From assembly GCA_009781635.1 (NCBI GenBank), contig WQXU01000013.1:20723-84722 (forward strand): 64,000 bases of DNA. Direction: 5' to 3'. The notes below the pieces were generated by a model that did no database searches, was not told where the DNA came from, and worked only from the letters and a program-made list of their open reading frames with translations. Positions 53,603 through 61,966 of the stretch are shown here, one piece after another. Each line of letters starts with the position of its first letter. Position 1 is the first letter of the stretch. Origin of the DNA: Treponema sp. GTDB taxonomy: Bacteria > Spirochaetota > Spirochaetia > Treponematales > Breznakiellaceae. The translations under genes and the position numbers were made by a program.

Positions 53603-54831
53603 GAAAAAAAACAGGTGATGCCTCATTTTTTCTGCTTGCTTTAATTTTAATTTTACTCATTTTGGGAATTGTTTTTTCTATATTTACATTTCGCAGCAAT
53701 CCTGTGGAAGATGCCATTGCCGGCAACCGCATTATTAATATTTTATTTGTAATAGAAGACTCAAGGATGCCTCTTAGCACCTATGTGCTTATGTACTACC
53801 CTGCAACAAAGCGCGCGGCCATTTTTGATATACCAGGGGATCTTGGCCTTTTAATTTCAAGAATAAACCGCGTAGATCGCATAGACAGGGTATATGATTC
53901 GTCATCTGCTTCGTATTCGGGCAGAATTGGAAATTACCAAAGAGAAATCGAAAGACTTCTGGGGATAGAAATAAATTTTTCCGCTGTTATAACAAGGGAA
54001 AATCTTGTTTCTATTGTTGATATTCTAGAAGGAGTGGAAATATTTATCCCCTCGCGTGTTTTTTTCCGGGATGATGATGACATTATTTTGTTCCCCTCCG
54101 GCATGACTGTTCTTGACGGCGCCAAGGCCGGCATATATGCGACATACAGCCTGACTCATGAAGACAGTGAGATGGAGATGTTCCGCAGGCAGCGCTTCTT
54201 TCTTGGTTACCTTAACCGGCAGATACAAATGAATGAAAGCTTAAAAAATCCAATGACTGCCAAAATGTATTATTCGCTCTTTAAAACCAATATGAACCAG
54301 CGCGCATTATTGCGCCTTTTTGACGAGTTTACCAATATAGATATCGACCGAACAAATATTCAATTTGTCGGAGGAAATCTGCGCGAAGTATCGGAGCAGA
54401 TGCTCATTATACCTCATTGGGGCGGAAATTTAATAAAGGAAATTGTACGCCAGACATCGGGAACCCTTACGCGGGAGATTGAGACTCACATGATCGAACG
54501 CACCCTTACTGTGGAAGTTTTGAACGGAACTGCAGTTAACGGGCTTGCCGGAAGAACTGCGGAGATGCTTCGCAGTTTTGGCTACGATGTGATATCAATT
54601 GGAAACGCAGACAGGAGCAATTATGACAGCACGGTCATAATTCATCATTCCGGAGATGATGAAATGGTAGAGGCTTTTGCCGATGTAATCCGCTGTACAA
54701 ATATTCGCAGGGAATTTCTGCAGCCTGAAGAACTTGAAATTGATCCTGTTAATATGAACATTGAGTATAAAGCCGATATTACCCTGCTTATAGGAAGGAA
54801 TTTTAATGGCAGATACGTTGTTGGAAACTGA
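53599..54831 (+). CDS. LytR-CpsA-Psr (LCP) family protein with LytR_C domain
   Basis: 410 aa, start TTG 53599 (GGGAG about 6 nt upstream, overlapping the nadD stop). An N-terminal helix (LLALILILLILGIVFSIF) anchors a periplasmic LCP domain with FVIEDSRMPLSTYVLMYY, VDILEGVEIFIPSRV and the FRRQRFFLGYL block. A LytR_C domain is at the C-terminus (VEVLNGTAVNGLAGRTAEML). LCP enzymes attach glycopolymers to peptidoglycan in Gram-positives; the acceptor in a spirochaete is unknown. Some catalytic Arg/Asp positions are not obvious. Confidence 0.78.
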   Translation: MRKKTGDASFFLLALILILLILGIVFSIFTFRSNPVEDAIAGNRIINILFVIEDSRMPLSTYVLMYYPATKRAAIFDIPGDLGLLISRINRVDRIDRVYDSSSASYSGRIGNYQREIERLLGIEINFSAVITRENLVSIVDILEGVEIFIPSRVFFRDDDDIILFPSGMTVLDGAKAGIYATYSLTHEDSEMEMFRRQRFFLGYLNRQIQMNESLKNPMTAKMYYSLFKTNMNQRALLRLFDEFTNIDIDRTNIQFVGGNLREVSEQMLIIPHWGGNLIKEIVRQTSGTLTREIETHMIERTLTVEVLNGTAVNGLAGRTAEMLRSFGYDVISIGNADRSNYDSTVIIHHSGDDEMVEAFADVIRCTNIRREFLQPEELEIDPVNMNIEYKADITLLIGRNFNGRYVVGN

Positions 54832-55162
54832 TAATCTTAATGACAGCGCTGCTGCTTTAGCTGCGCTTTTACAGGAGAATAATGGACAGGATGTCTGCCT
54901 GCTGGATCTTCGAGGTATCAGTAACTGGACAGATTTTTTCATAATTGCAACAGCCACAAGCAAAACGCACATGGACGGTCTTGAAAGGCATGTAAGAGAA
55001 TTATGTCACAAGAAAGACATGGATATTCGCGGAAGTTTCCGCAAAAATTCCGAAGACGAATGGCGTCTGCTTGATCTTGGCCATGTAATCGTTCATCTCA
55101 TGACCGCCGCTGCCAGGGAATTTTACGATTTGGAAAGATTGTGGAGACAGGTCAGTAGTTAA
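54806..55162 (+). CDS. rsfS: ribosomal silencing factor RsfS (Iojap)
   Basis: 118 aa. NGQDVCLLDLRGISNWTDFF, then FIIATATSKTHMDGLERHV and DEWRLLDLGHVIVHLMT, typical of the family. It binds L14 and blocks subunit joining in starvation. The ATG lies 26 nt inside the LCP gene, so the two are translationally coupled. It is the last gene of the obg-nadD-LCP-rsfS cluster. Confidence 0.95.
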   Translation: MADTLLETDNLNDSAAALAALLQENNGQDVCLLDLRGISNWTDFFIIATATSKTHMDGLERHVRELCHKKDMDIRGSFRKNSEDEWRLLDLGHVIVHLMTAAAREFYDLERLWRQVSS

Positions 55163-55217
55163 CGGGTTTGCAGTCATTACTGTTCTTAATCACCCTGACT
55201 ACTGATCCTTAATCCTG

Positions 55218-55321
55218 GTGTCCTGTAATATTCAGTTTCAATAATAACATAATGCGGTAATTCCTTATAAATAAAGAATTACCTTAACTTGTCATTGTGT
55301 CATTTGAATTTTACAGGACAC
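55218..55321. repeat. 17-bp near-perfect inverted repeat around an inner hairpin
   Basis: 55218-55234 and 55305-55321 are reverse complements except for one base (GTGTCCTGTAATATTCA). Between them lies a second stem, GGTAATTC (55256-55263) / GAATTACC (55276-55283). It sits between the convergent rsfS and acidic-protein genes and may be a two-way transcription barrier or a small palindromic element. No good T-run follows either arm. Confidence 0.7.
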
Positions 55322-55325
55322 TCGG

Positions 55326-55625
55326 CTAGTCTTCGTCGTCCCAGTCATCGTCTTCTTCATCTTCGTCTTCGTAGTCATCATCTTCTTCGTAATCGTCTTC
55401 CTCATAGTCATCGTCATCTTCGTCGTCATCGTCTTCTTCGTCCAGATCGTCGTCTTCGTACTCATCTTCATCGTCAAATTCGTCATCATCATCGATATCG
55501 TCATCGCTGAGGATGAAAGCCGGAGAGCAGCTGTCAGAACCGTAAACGGCATTAAAATCGTCCGCATCATTGCCTGCGAATACAGGTACCAGCATTAGCT
55601 CTTCATTAGCTCCGTTCAGAACCAT
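55326..55625 (-). CDS. small protein with extremely acidic C-terminal tail
   Basis: 99 aa. Start ATG 55625 (GGGAG upstream); an ATG at 55715 would lie upstream of the promoter's -10 box and is rejected. Residues 1-40 form an ordinary globular-looking stretch (MVLNGANEELMLVPVFAGND). Residues about 41-99 are almost all Asp, Glu and Tyr. It could bind calcium or basic proteins, and could neutralise a nucleoid or ribosomal protein. No family recognised. Confidence 0.65.
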   Translation of the reverse strand: MVLNGANEELMLVPVFAGNDADDFNAVYGSDSCSPAFILSDDDIDDDDEFDDEDEYEDDDLDEEDDDDEDDDDYEEDDYEEDDDYEDEDEEDDDWDDED

Positions 55626-55698
55626 AATGGTCTCCCTTGAAAATAGATATTTTTTGAATCTAAACTGAGTAGGAAGGCTAAACTGCCTCCCCATTAGA

Positions 55699-55728
55699 AA
55701 CATAAGGGAGGACATATTCGTTTGTCAA
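55699..55728 (-). promoter_or_regulatory. sigma70 promoter of the acidic-protein gene
   Basis: On the minus strand, a perfect TTGACA (55728-55723), 18-nt spacer, TATGTT (55704-55699). The start would be near 55692, giving a 67-nt leader before ATG 55625. Confidence 0.65.
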
Positions 55729-55810
55729 CTGGTTTTTGTTAAATTTATCAAACTTGATTAACATATTTTTACAGCATGAAAAATGTCCATGTTTATAGTA
55801 TTCTTAACAT

Positions 55811-56719
55811 ATGCAGCAATTTAAGGGGCAGACAATCCAGCCTGTCTTTGCCCCTGCAAAAGTAAACATTCATCTGACTGTTAAAGACAGGCGCCCAGAC
55901 GGGTTTCATGATCTTGAAAGTATTTTTCTGGCTGTGGATTTCGGCGATACTCTTAAATTTGAACTTTTAGAATGCGATAATTCAGCGGAAATATGCATGG
56001 AAGGGCTTGATTTTTCCATTCCGGCGCAGGAAAACATCATTTTCCGCTCTCTTTGCCTTTTCCGTGAAAAAACAGGGTTTTCCCGCGGAATAAAAATAAC
56101 TGCAGAAAAACGCATTTTCGCAGGAAGCGGCCTTGGCGGCGGCTCTTCCAATGCAGCTGCCGTATTGCTTACGTTAAATAAAATTGCAGGCTCCCCCTTA
56201 AGCCGGGAAACCCTTCTTGAAATGGCAGCCGTTCTCGGCAGCGATGTTCCCTTTTTTATCCATGAAACTGCCGCCGCCATAATTACAGGGCGCGGCGATA
56301 AAATTGAACCTGTAAAATGTCCTTCCCTGCATCTGGTGCTTGTTTACCCGGGCTTCTCAAGCGATACCGCGGCGGCCTACCGCCTGCTTGATGATTACAG
56401 AGCAGGCAAAAATCACCCCAATGATTCCATGCCCCTGGACCTTTCTGCTGTTCGCGCCGGCTGTGCCTGGTTTGCGGAAGAGAGCGGATTTTTTAAGAAT
56501 GATTTTTTGGAAGTTTTTCTGCAAAGGGAAATGACGATTTACAGTGAATTGCTTTCCGCCCTGTTGGAACTTGGCGCCTGTTTTACAGGCCTTTCAGGAG
56601 CAGGCTCTGCATGCTTTGGCATTTTTAAAGAATCACAGCAGGCGCAAAAAGCAGCGTACGCTCTTCGCAGCAGATGGAAACATACAGAGCATTGCCGCTC
56701 TCTAAGTGAGCAATATTAA
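55811..56719 (+). CDS. ispE: 4-diphosphocytidyl-2-C-methyl-D-erythritol kinase
   Basis: 302 aa GHMP kinase of the non-mevalonate isoprenoid pathway. Substrate site FAPAKVNIHLTVKDRRPDGF, ATP loop FAGSGLGGGSSNAAAVLLTL and GSDVPFFI, C-terminal LSGAGSACFGIF. ATG 55811 follows a TATAGT -10 box (55794-55799) by 11 nt with no ribosome site, so it is nearly leaderless. spoVG follows about 180 nt later, with its own promoter. Confidence 0.95.
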   Translation: MQQFKGQTIQPVFAPAKVNIHLTVKDRRPDGFHDLESIFLAVDFGDTLKFELLECDNSAEICMEGLDFSIPAQENIIFRSLCLFREKTGFSRGIKITAEKRIFAGSGLGGGSSNAAAVLLTLNKIAGSPLSRETLLEMAAVLGSDVPFFIHETAAAIITGRGDKIEPVKCPSLHLVLVYPGFSSDTAAAYRLLDDYRAGKNHPNDSMPLDLSAVRAGCAWFAEESGFFKNDFLEVFLQREMTIYSELLSALLELGACFTGLSGAGSACFGIFKESQQAQKAAYALRSRWKHTEHCRSLSEQY

Positions 56720-56782
56720 CAAAAATCAATTAATAATTTGAAATGTTATAAAATCCTTCATATAAAAAAGCAACTTTTTCAC

Positions 56783-56811
56783 TTGCTTTCGTGACAAATC
56801 AGTATTACAAT
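56783..56811 (+). promoter_or_regulatory. sigma70-like promoter of spoVG
   Basis: TTGCTT (56783-56788), 17-nt spacer, TACAAT (56806-56811). It leaves an 80-85 nt leader before ATG 56901, ending in GAGGAGAGGAG. Confidence 0.6.
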
Positions 56812-56900
56812 GTAAAACAAGTGGAGCTTAACAATTTTAATCATTTTGATAGAGTTGTGTTAGGCTTTTATCAACATTGGGACCTCAGAGGAGAGGAGCT

Positions 56901-57185
56901 ATGGAAATTACTGATATTAGGGTCCGCAAGGTGACTGGCGGTGGTAAACCGAAGGCCTATGTAACGGTTACTTTTGATGATTGCTTTGTTGTTCACAATA
57001 TAAAGATCATAGAGGGTAAAACTGGTGTTTTTATAGCCATGCCAAGCCGTAAAACAAGGGCTGGTGAATATAAAGATGTTGCGCATCCGATTCACCCCGA
57101 ATTCAGGGCAGAACTGCAAAAACGCATCCTTGAAAAATACGACTCCGGTGATGTTACCGAAGCTACTGCAGACGATCAGGATTGA
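56901..57185 (+). CDS. spoVG: SpoVG family nucleic-acid-binding regulator
   Basis: 94 aa. EITDIRVRKVTGGGKPKAYV, then VTFDDCFVVHNIKIIEGKTG and FIAMPSRKTRAGEYKDVAHP: close to full family identity. In Borrelia and Staphylococcus SpoVG binds DNA and RNA and regulates many genes. There is no sporulation here. ATG 56901 has a strong GGAGAGGAG. A longer TTG frame from 56877 is not needed. Confidence 0.95.
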   Translation: MEITDIRVRKVTGGGKPKAYVTVTFDDCFVVHNIKIIEGKTGVFIAMPSRKTRAGEYKDVAHPIHPEFRAELQKRILEKYDSGDVTEATADDQD

Positions 57186-57275
57186 TATCAGCATTAAAGA
57201 CCAATGTCTTTTAATCTGACAAAATATCCGGAATTAATGATTTAATTAACGCAAGCTTAGCATTTTTTAAGCCTC

Positions 57276-57303
57276 TTGATTAAAATCCTGTGTTTATGAT
57301 AAT
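57276..57303 (+). promoter_or_regulatory. promoter of tRNA-Gln and rplY
   Basis: TTGATT (57276-57281), 16-nt spacer, GATAAT (57298-57303). The start would be near 57310, just before the tRNA. Confidence 0.5.
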
Positions 57304-57318
57304 CTCAAAAAATAAAAA

Positions 57319-57390
57319 TGGGATGTCGGCAAGTGGTAAGCCACCGGTCTTTGGAGCCGGTATTCACAGGTTCGAATCCTGTCGTCCCAG
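57319..57390 (+). tRNA. tRNA-Gln (anticodon TTG)
   Basis: Acceptor TGGGATG (57319-57325) pairs with CGTCCCA (57383-57389). The anticodon stem is CCGGT/GCCGG around loop CTTTGGA (anticodon TTG), with a standard T-arm. CCA is not encoded. 30 nt before the rplY start. Confidence 0.93.
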
Positions 57391-57419
57391 ATAGGGGTAT
57401 GAACCAAACAGGAGTTAAT

Positions 57420-58064
57420 ATGGGCAAGGTTATATTACAGGCAAAAAGCCGCCAGGAATTTGGATCTGCTGAATCACGCAGAATGAGAAAAAACGGCAGG
57501 ATTCCCGCTGTTATCTACGGAAGAACAGGCAAATCTGTTTCTATCGATCTGGACTCTTCAGAATTTATTAAAGAAACAAAAGGTATATCCGAAAGTACAA
57601 TTGTAAAAGTGGAAGTCGGAGACAAATCATACGATGCATTTGTAAAAGATACTCAAAGAAATATTATCGACGGGAATATTCTTCATATTGATTTTTATGA
57701 GGTTGAAAGCGGTGTAGTTTTACGCGCCAAAGTTTCGCTTGTTTTCCACGGAAATCCTGCCGGTGTGCGCGAAGGCGGCATGCTTGAAACTCCTGTGCAT
57801 GAAATTGAAATTGAATGTCTGCCCAAGGATCTTCCGGAAAGAATAGACATCGATATTTCCGGTCTTAAAACAAATCAGTCCATGCATGTTCGTGACATTC
57901 CTCTTGCGCAGGGCGTACGGCTTTTATCAAATCCGGATCAGACCATTGCTCTTGTAAAATTTGCAAAAGCTGATGCAGCCGCTTCAGCCGAAGCTGCCGC
58001 AACAGGCGCTGCAGCTGCTCCTGCTGCTGATAAAAAGGCTGCTCCTGCCGCAGACAAGAAATAG
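57420..58064 (+). CDS. rplY: 50S ribosomal protein L25 / general stress protein Ctc
   Basis: 214 aa, long (Ctc) form. N-terminal L25 domain (VILQAKSRQEFGSAESRRMR, NGRIPAVIYGRTGK) and a C-terminal beta domain (SLVFHGNPAGVREGGMLETP), then a 25-residue Ala-rich tail (TGAAAAPAADKKAAPAADKK). It binds 5S rRNA. ATG 57420 follows AGGAG at the usual distance. An open frame that begins at 57318 inside the tRNA is an artefact. Likely co-transcribed with tRNA-Gln. Confidence 0.95.
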   Translation: MGKVILQAKSRQEFGSAESRRMRKNGRIPAVIYGRTGKSVSIDLDSSEFIKETKGISESTIVKVEVGDKSYDAFVKDTQRNIIDGNILHIDFYEVESGVVLRAKVSLVFHGNPAGVREGGMLETPVHEIEIECLPKDLPERIDIDISGLKTNQSMHVRDIPLAQGVRLLSNPDQTIALVKFAKADAAASAEAAATGAAAAPAADKKAAPAADKK

Positions 58065-58090
58065 CAGTTAGGTGCGGAAGCAGGCTGGGA

Positions 58091-59173
58091 ATGAAAAACA
58101 CTCCGGACTCCGCACCTGTTACTTCACAGCAGAATATCTTACGCTTTGAAAATAATGTTTCATCCTTTTTAGATTCTCTTTCGCAGGACGCAGTTTTGCT
58201 TGCCGCTGTTTCCGGCGGCGCAGATTCTATGGCAATGCTTGCGGCCTTATGCGCCGTAAAGGGTTTGCGCAGGGTTTTTTGTCTTCATGTTGAGCATGGT
58301 CTGCGTCCGGCGGATGAAAGCCGCGGCGATGCTGAATATGTCCGCGCTTTTTGTGAAAAAAACGGAATAGAATGCAGTGTTACGCACATTCCGCCCGGAA
58401 AAATTGCAGCTTATGCGCAAAAAAATAAAGTTGGCATTGAAGCTGCAGCCCGCTTTTTCCGGCACAGGGCCTTGTCAAAATATGCAAAACGCATAGATAG
58501 CAGCAAAAGCGATTGTGAAAAAACAGTTATTTTACTTGCCCACACAAAGGACGATTTACTTGAAACAGCCCTGATGCGCATCCTGCGCGGCGCAGGGCCG
58601 GCAGGTCTTGCGGCAATGCCTCAAAGACGCGGACGGATAGCAAGGCCCTTGCTTGGCATGACCCGCGCCGATGTCATAAGTTATCTGACATCAATAAATA
58701 TTCCCTGGCGCGAAGACTCCACAAACACCGATATAAAGTTCCTGCGCAACCGCATCCGCTGCAGCCTTGTACCGTTTTTAAACGAATCATTTCCATCCTG
58801 GAAAACATGCCTGTCTGCTCTGGGCGAGACTCAGGCTCTTGCAGCGGATTTTATAAAAGATGAAGCAAAACAGCGCGTTTCCTGGGATATTAGACTTGAG
58901 TCCGGGGGACTTTTCTCTGCAGATGAGAAAATGTTTTTTTCCATGCCGCAGATAATCCGCGAGGAAGCATTGTTTCTTGCGATAGACGAACTTCTAAAAG
59001 GCGTAAAAAAAACCTGCCCTGTCAGGCGTACTGCTGTAAGGCAATTTTGCCAAGGCGCTGTAAATGCAGCGGATTTGGGACCTGTAAGAGTCAGGCGCGA
59101 AAGAGGGAAGGTTCTGCTGTCCAGGGTAAAAAAAGAATATTTTGAATGCGGATACTCTTTATTATTAAAATAA
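58091..59173 (+). CDS. tilS: tRNA(Ile)-lysidine synthase
   Basis: 360 aa. PP-loop LLAAVSGGADSMAMLAALCA, then HVEHGLRPADES and the LLAHTKDDLLETALMRILRG metal/ATP block. NTDIKFLRNRIRCSLVP follows, and the C-terminal domain is short. It converts the wobble C of the AUA-reading tRNA-Ile to lysidine, an essential step. It lies 27 nt after rplY. Confidence 0.93.
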   Translation: MKNTPDSAPVTSQQNILRFENNVSSFLDSLSQDAVLLAAVSGGADSMAMLAALCAVKGLRRVFCLHVEHGLRPADESRGDAEYVRAFCEKNGIECSVTHIPPGKIAAYAQKNKVGIEAAARFFRHRALSKYAKRIDSSKSDCEKTVILLAHTKDDLLETALMRILRGAGPAGLAAMPQRRGRIARPLLGMTRADVISYLTSINIPWREDSTNTDIKFLRNRIRCSLVPFLNESFPSWKTCLSALGETQALAADFIKDEAKQRVSWDIRLESGGLFSADEKMFFSMPQIIREEALFLAIDELLKGVKKTCPVRRTAVRQFCQGAVNAADLGPVRVRRERGKVLLSRVKKEYFECGYSLLLK

Positions 59174-59178
59174 AAAAC

Positions 59179-59206
59179 TTGTAACATTCATTTTTAGTGC
59201 TATAAT
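59179..59206 (+). promoter_or_regulatory. sigma70-like promoter of the membrane hydrolase gene
   Basis: TTGTAA (59179-59184), 16-nt spacer, perfect TATAAT (59201-59206). The ATG 59238 has AGGAG about 6 nt upstream. Confidence 0.65.
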
Positions 59207-59237
59207 TTTTTCAAGTCTTAAAATTACAGGAGTATTC

Positions 59238-61199
59238 ATGAATAAATCAATTATAAAACCGCTTGTTATTTTTGCCGTCTGCGTTATTGTTACATTTATT
59301 TTTAACGGAATGGCAGCTCATGTAAGAGACGGTTTTGGAAGCGTGGAAGTAACCACAGGTTTTTTTGCGCCGGCGCAGAGCATGGCGGCAAATGATCTTC
59401 CTGTCCGTATTGCTTACAGGCTCTACAGGCCAAAAACTGCAAGCGCTGCAAATCCTGCCGCGGCTGTTCTTGCGATGCATGGCTATCAAAGCGATAAAGA
59501 TACCAATACTGCTTTTTGCATCGAACTTGCCCGCCGCGGAATTGTTGTCCTTTCAATTGACAGTTACGGCCACGGCGATTCAAGTCCCGGTATGCGCGGG
59601 CGGGGCTGGAGCAGCTACAATATAAAAAACCTTGAAAGGACGATTTCGGGTCCCAAACGTTTTATGATAATGATGACATTCAGCATCCTTGATTTTTTCC
59701 GTCCGTCAATTTCCAGCGGTTTGGCGGACAGTTCCATGGGCGGAAGGGATGCATGGCGTTATTTATCATCATTTCCTTTTGTGGATTCAAACAGGATGGC
59801 GCTGACAGGGCATTCAATGGGAACATGGTCGTCGTGGTCAGTTGCATCGGATTTTCCGGAACACCGCGCCATTGTACTTCAGTGCGGAGAGGTTTTTCCG
59901 CTTTCCCACTACGATTCCCAAAATGTAAAATTTAACAATGTGCTGCTTTTGCAGGCGCTTATAGAAGAGTTCGAAAATATGAGGGATTACAACCAGCTCA
60001 TTTTGGGTCTGGAAAAAACGCCTCTTCGCTACAGGGATTTTATGGGCCAAAACGCTCCTGTTGAATGGAACAGGACTTACGGCTCTTTTGCAGACGGCAG
60101 CGCGCGGCGCATGGAATTGATAAAAACAAACCACCGTCTTGTCACCTATGACAGCGGCGCTCTAACTCCTGCCATGAACTGGCTTACAGCCGCGCTTGAT
60201 GTTAAAACAAATATTGCGGATACAAATCATGTCCAGTGGCTGAAGGAAACCCTAAGCCTGCTTGCAATGTTAGCTGCTATGGTTTCCATGCTGCCCCTCT
60301 TTCTTGTTCTTGTTAAATTCAGGTTTTTTGAATCTCTTTCGCTTCCCTTAAGCAAGAATGCAAAAATACTTTCCAAAAAGAGCCGCACATCCACTTTTTT
60401 AATTGCCATTTTAATAAGCGGCATAACCTTTCCCTTCTTAACCCAGCTTGGGCACGGGCTCCTGCCGCTGCCTGAAAATATTTTCCGGATGACGATCGGC
60501 AACGGTTTTATTACATGGCTTTCATTTCTTATGCTTGTCGCCCTGTTTACGCTTTACTACTGGTATAAAAAAGGCGGAGGCAAAAAGGAAGGCTGGACAT
60601 TACCGGATCTCGGGCTTGCATCAGCCGAACCTGAAAGGCAGTATGCCTGCGGCAGGATTGCTCTTCGTGCGGTAATCGCAGCCTTTATTTTAACAGGTAC
60701 AATGTACATTATGACCTGTATAAGCGCTGCTGTATTCCAATTGGATTTTCGTTTTATATGGCCGTTTTTCAGACCGTTTAATTTTTTAAGGTTTGGCCAG
60801 TTTCTTGTATACCTGCCCTTTTATGCAGCCTTTTTTACTATTAACGCAGGGGTTAAACTCTACGGGCAGATGAGGCTTCCCGAATATAAATCCGCACCCC
60901 TTACCCAGCTTGCATGGTGGGCTTACAGCATACTTGTCATGCTGGGCGGTCTTTTTATAATTGCCCTGATTCAATACATTCCGTTTTTCATGGGTTTTGG
61001 ACCGGGTGCGGATATGCTTTTTTCTTCGCTGTTCGGCGGGCCCTTTATGTCGATATTGATACTTCTTGTTCCGCAGTTTGCTGTTTTCTTCTTTTTCTCA
61101 ACATGGCTATACAGAAAAAGCGGGACAGTTTACACAGGCTCATTTGTGCTTGCAATCCTAGCAACATGGGTTGTTACAGGCGGATCTGCGGTGTTTTAA
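59238..61199 (+). CDS. membrane-bound alpha/beta hydrolase
   Basis: 653 aa in two parts. An N-terminal helix (about 7-23) leads to an extracytoplasmic alpha/beta hydrolase (about 45-325): oxyanion region AVLAMHGYQSDKDT, DSYGHGDSS and the nucleophile elbow LTGHSMGTWSS. The C-terminal half (about 340-650) has about eight hydrophobic helices. An esterase or acyl-transfer role at the membrane is likely; the substrate is unknown. Single gene with its own promoter. I know no named family with this arrangement. Confidence 0.75.
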   Translation: MNKSIIKPLVIFAVCVIVTFIFNGMAAHVRDGFGSVEVTTGFFAPAQSMAANDLPVRIAYRLYRPKTASAANPAAAVLAMHGYQSDKDTNTAFCIELARRGIVVLSIDSYGHGDSSPGMRGRGWSSYNIKNLERTISGPKRFMIMMTFSILDFFRPSISSGLADSSMGGRDAWRYLSSFPFVDSNRMALTGHSMGTWSSWSVASDFPEHRAIVLQCGEVFPLSHYDSQNVKFNNVLLLQALIEEFENMRDYNQLILGLEKTPLRYRDFMGQNAPVEWNRTYGSFADGSARRMELIKTNHRLVTYDSGALTPAMNWLTAALDVKTNIADTNHVQWLKETLSLLAMLAAMVSMLPLFLVLVKFRFFESLSLPLSKNAKILSKKSRTSTFLIAILISGITFPFLTQLGHGLLPLPENIFRMTIGNGFITWLSFLMLVALFTLYYWYKKGGGKKEGWTLPDLGLASAEPERQYACGRIALRAVIAAFILTGTMYIMTCISAAVFQLDFRFIWPFFRPFNFLRFGQFLVYLPFYAAFFTINAGVKLYGQMRLPEYKSAPLTQLAWWAYSILVMLGGLFIIALIQYIPFFMGFGPGADMLFSSLFGGPFMSILILLVPQFAVFFFFSTWLYRKSGTVYTGSFVLAILATWVVTGGSAVF

Positions 61200-61222
61200 A
61201 ATGCACCTAAGGTTAAATTGAT

Positions 61223-61966
61223 TTACAGGACGTTTGCAAGGAAGTTTTTAAGCCTTTCGCTTTTTGGTGAGGAAAACAATTCATCAGGGTTGTTTTCCTC
61301 AACTATTTTACCGTAATCCATGAATATGACCCGGGTTCCCACTTCCCGCGCGAAACCCATTTCATGCGTTACTACAACCATTGTCATGCCGTCACGCGCA
61401 AGCTGTCTCATTACATCGAGTACCTCGCCGACCATTTCAGGGTCTAATGCGCTTGTCGGCTCATCGAACAGCATTACATCAGGATCCATGCAAAGCGCGC
61501 GGACAATCGCAATACGCTGTTTCTGCCCGCCTGAAAGCTGGTTAGGGTACGCATCGGCCCTGTCCGCAAGGTCTACGCGCTTTAAAAGCGACATGGCTTT
61601 TTCTTTCGCTTCTTCCCTGGATTTGCCAAGAAGTTTTATGGGCGCGATTGTCATATTTTTAAGCACTGTCATGTGCGGGAAAAGATTAAAATGCTGGAAT
61701 ACCATACCCATTTTCTGGCGGTGAATATTTATATTTACTTTGGGTTCTGTGATGTCCGTGCCTTCAAATGTTACAGTTCCGCCTGTCGGGGTTTCCAGAA
61801 GATTAAGACAGCGAAGGAAAGTGGACTTGCCGCTTCCGGACGGCCCTATTACAACAACAACTTCGCCCTTGCGAACCTGCGTTGTTATTCCGTCAAGAGC
61901 AGTAATCGTACCGTCTTTAAAATATTTTTTAAGCTCTCTGGTTTGTATTAGAATATCAGCGTTCAC
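61223..61966 (-). CDS. polar amino-acid ABC transporter ATP-binding protein
   Basis: 247 aa. Walker [18 protein letters not shown]-loop [16 protein letters not shown], signature [15 protein letters not shown], Walker [15 protein letters not shown] and the H-loop [10 protein letters not shown]. GlnQ/ArtP-like. The start is GTG 61966, with AGGAGG about 11 nt upstream, inside the end of the permease gene (11 nt overlap); the open frame extends further, but that part is the permease shadow. Confidence 0.93.
   Translation of the reverse strand: MNADILIQTRELKKYFKDGTITALDGITTQVRKGEVVVVIGPSGSGKSTFLRCLNLLETPTGGTVTFEGTDITEPKVNINIHRQKMGMVFQHFNLFPHMTVLKNMTIAPIKLLGKSREEAKEKAMSLLKRVDLADRADAYPNQLSGGQKQRIAIVRALCMDPDVMLFDEPTSALDPEMVGEVLDVMRQLARDGMTMVVVTHEMGFAREVGTRVIFMDYGKIVEENNPDELFSSPKSERLKNFLANVL

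Noticed and set aside
55289..55510. Plus-strand His/Leu/Arg-rich frame
   Set aside because: Also a shadow of the Asp/Glu codons of the acidic gene.
55292..55570. Met/Thr/Lys-rich frame opposite to or shifted from the acidic gene
   Set aside because: Low-complexity shadow of GAC/GAA repeats; no ribosome site or promoter.
57318..57419. N-terminal extension of rplY through tRNA-Gln
   Set aside because: It overlaps the whole tRNA; the L25 family start is at ATG 57420 with its own AGGAG.
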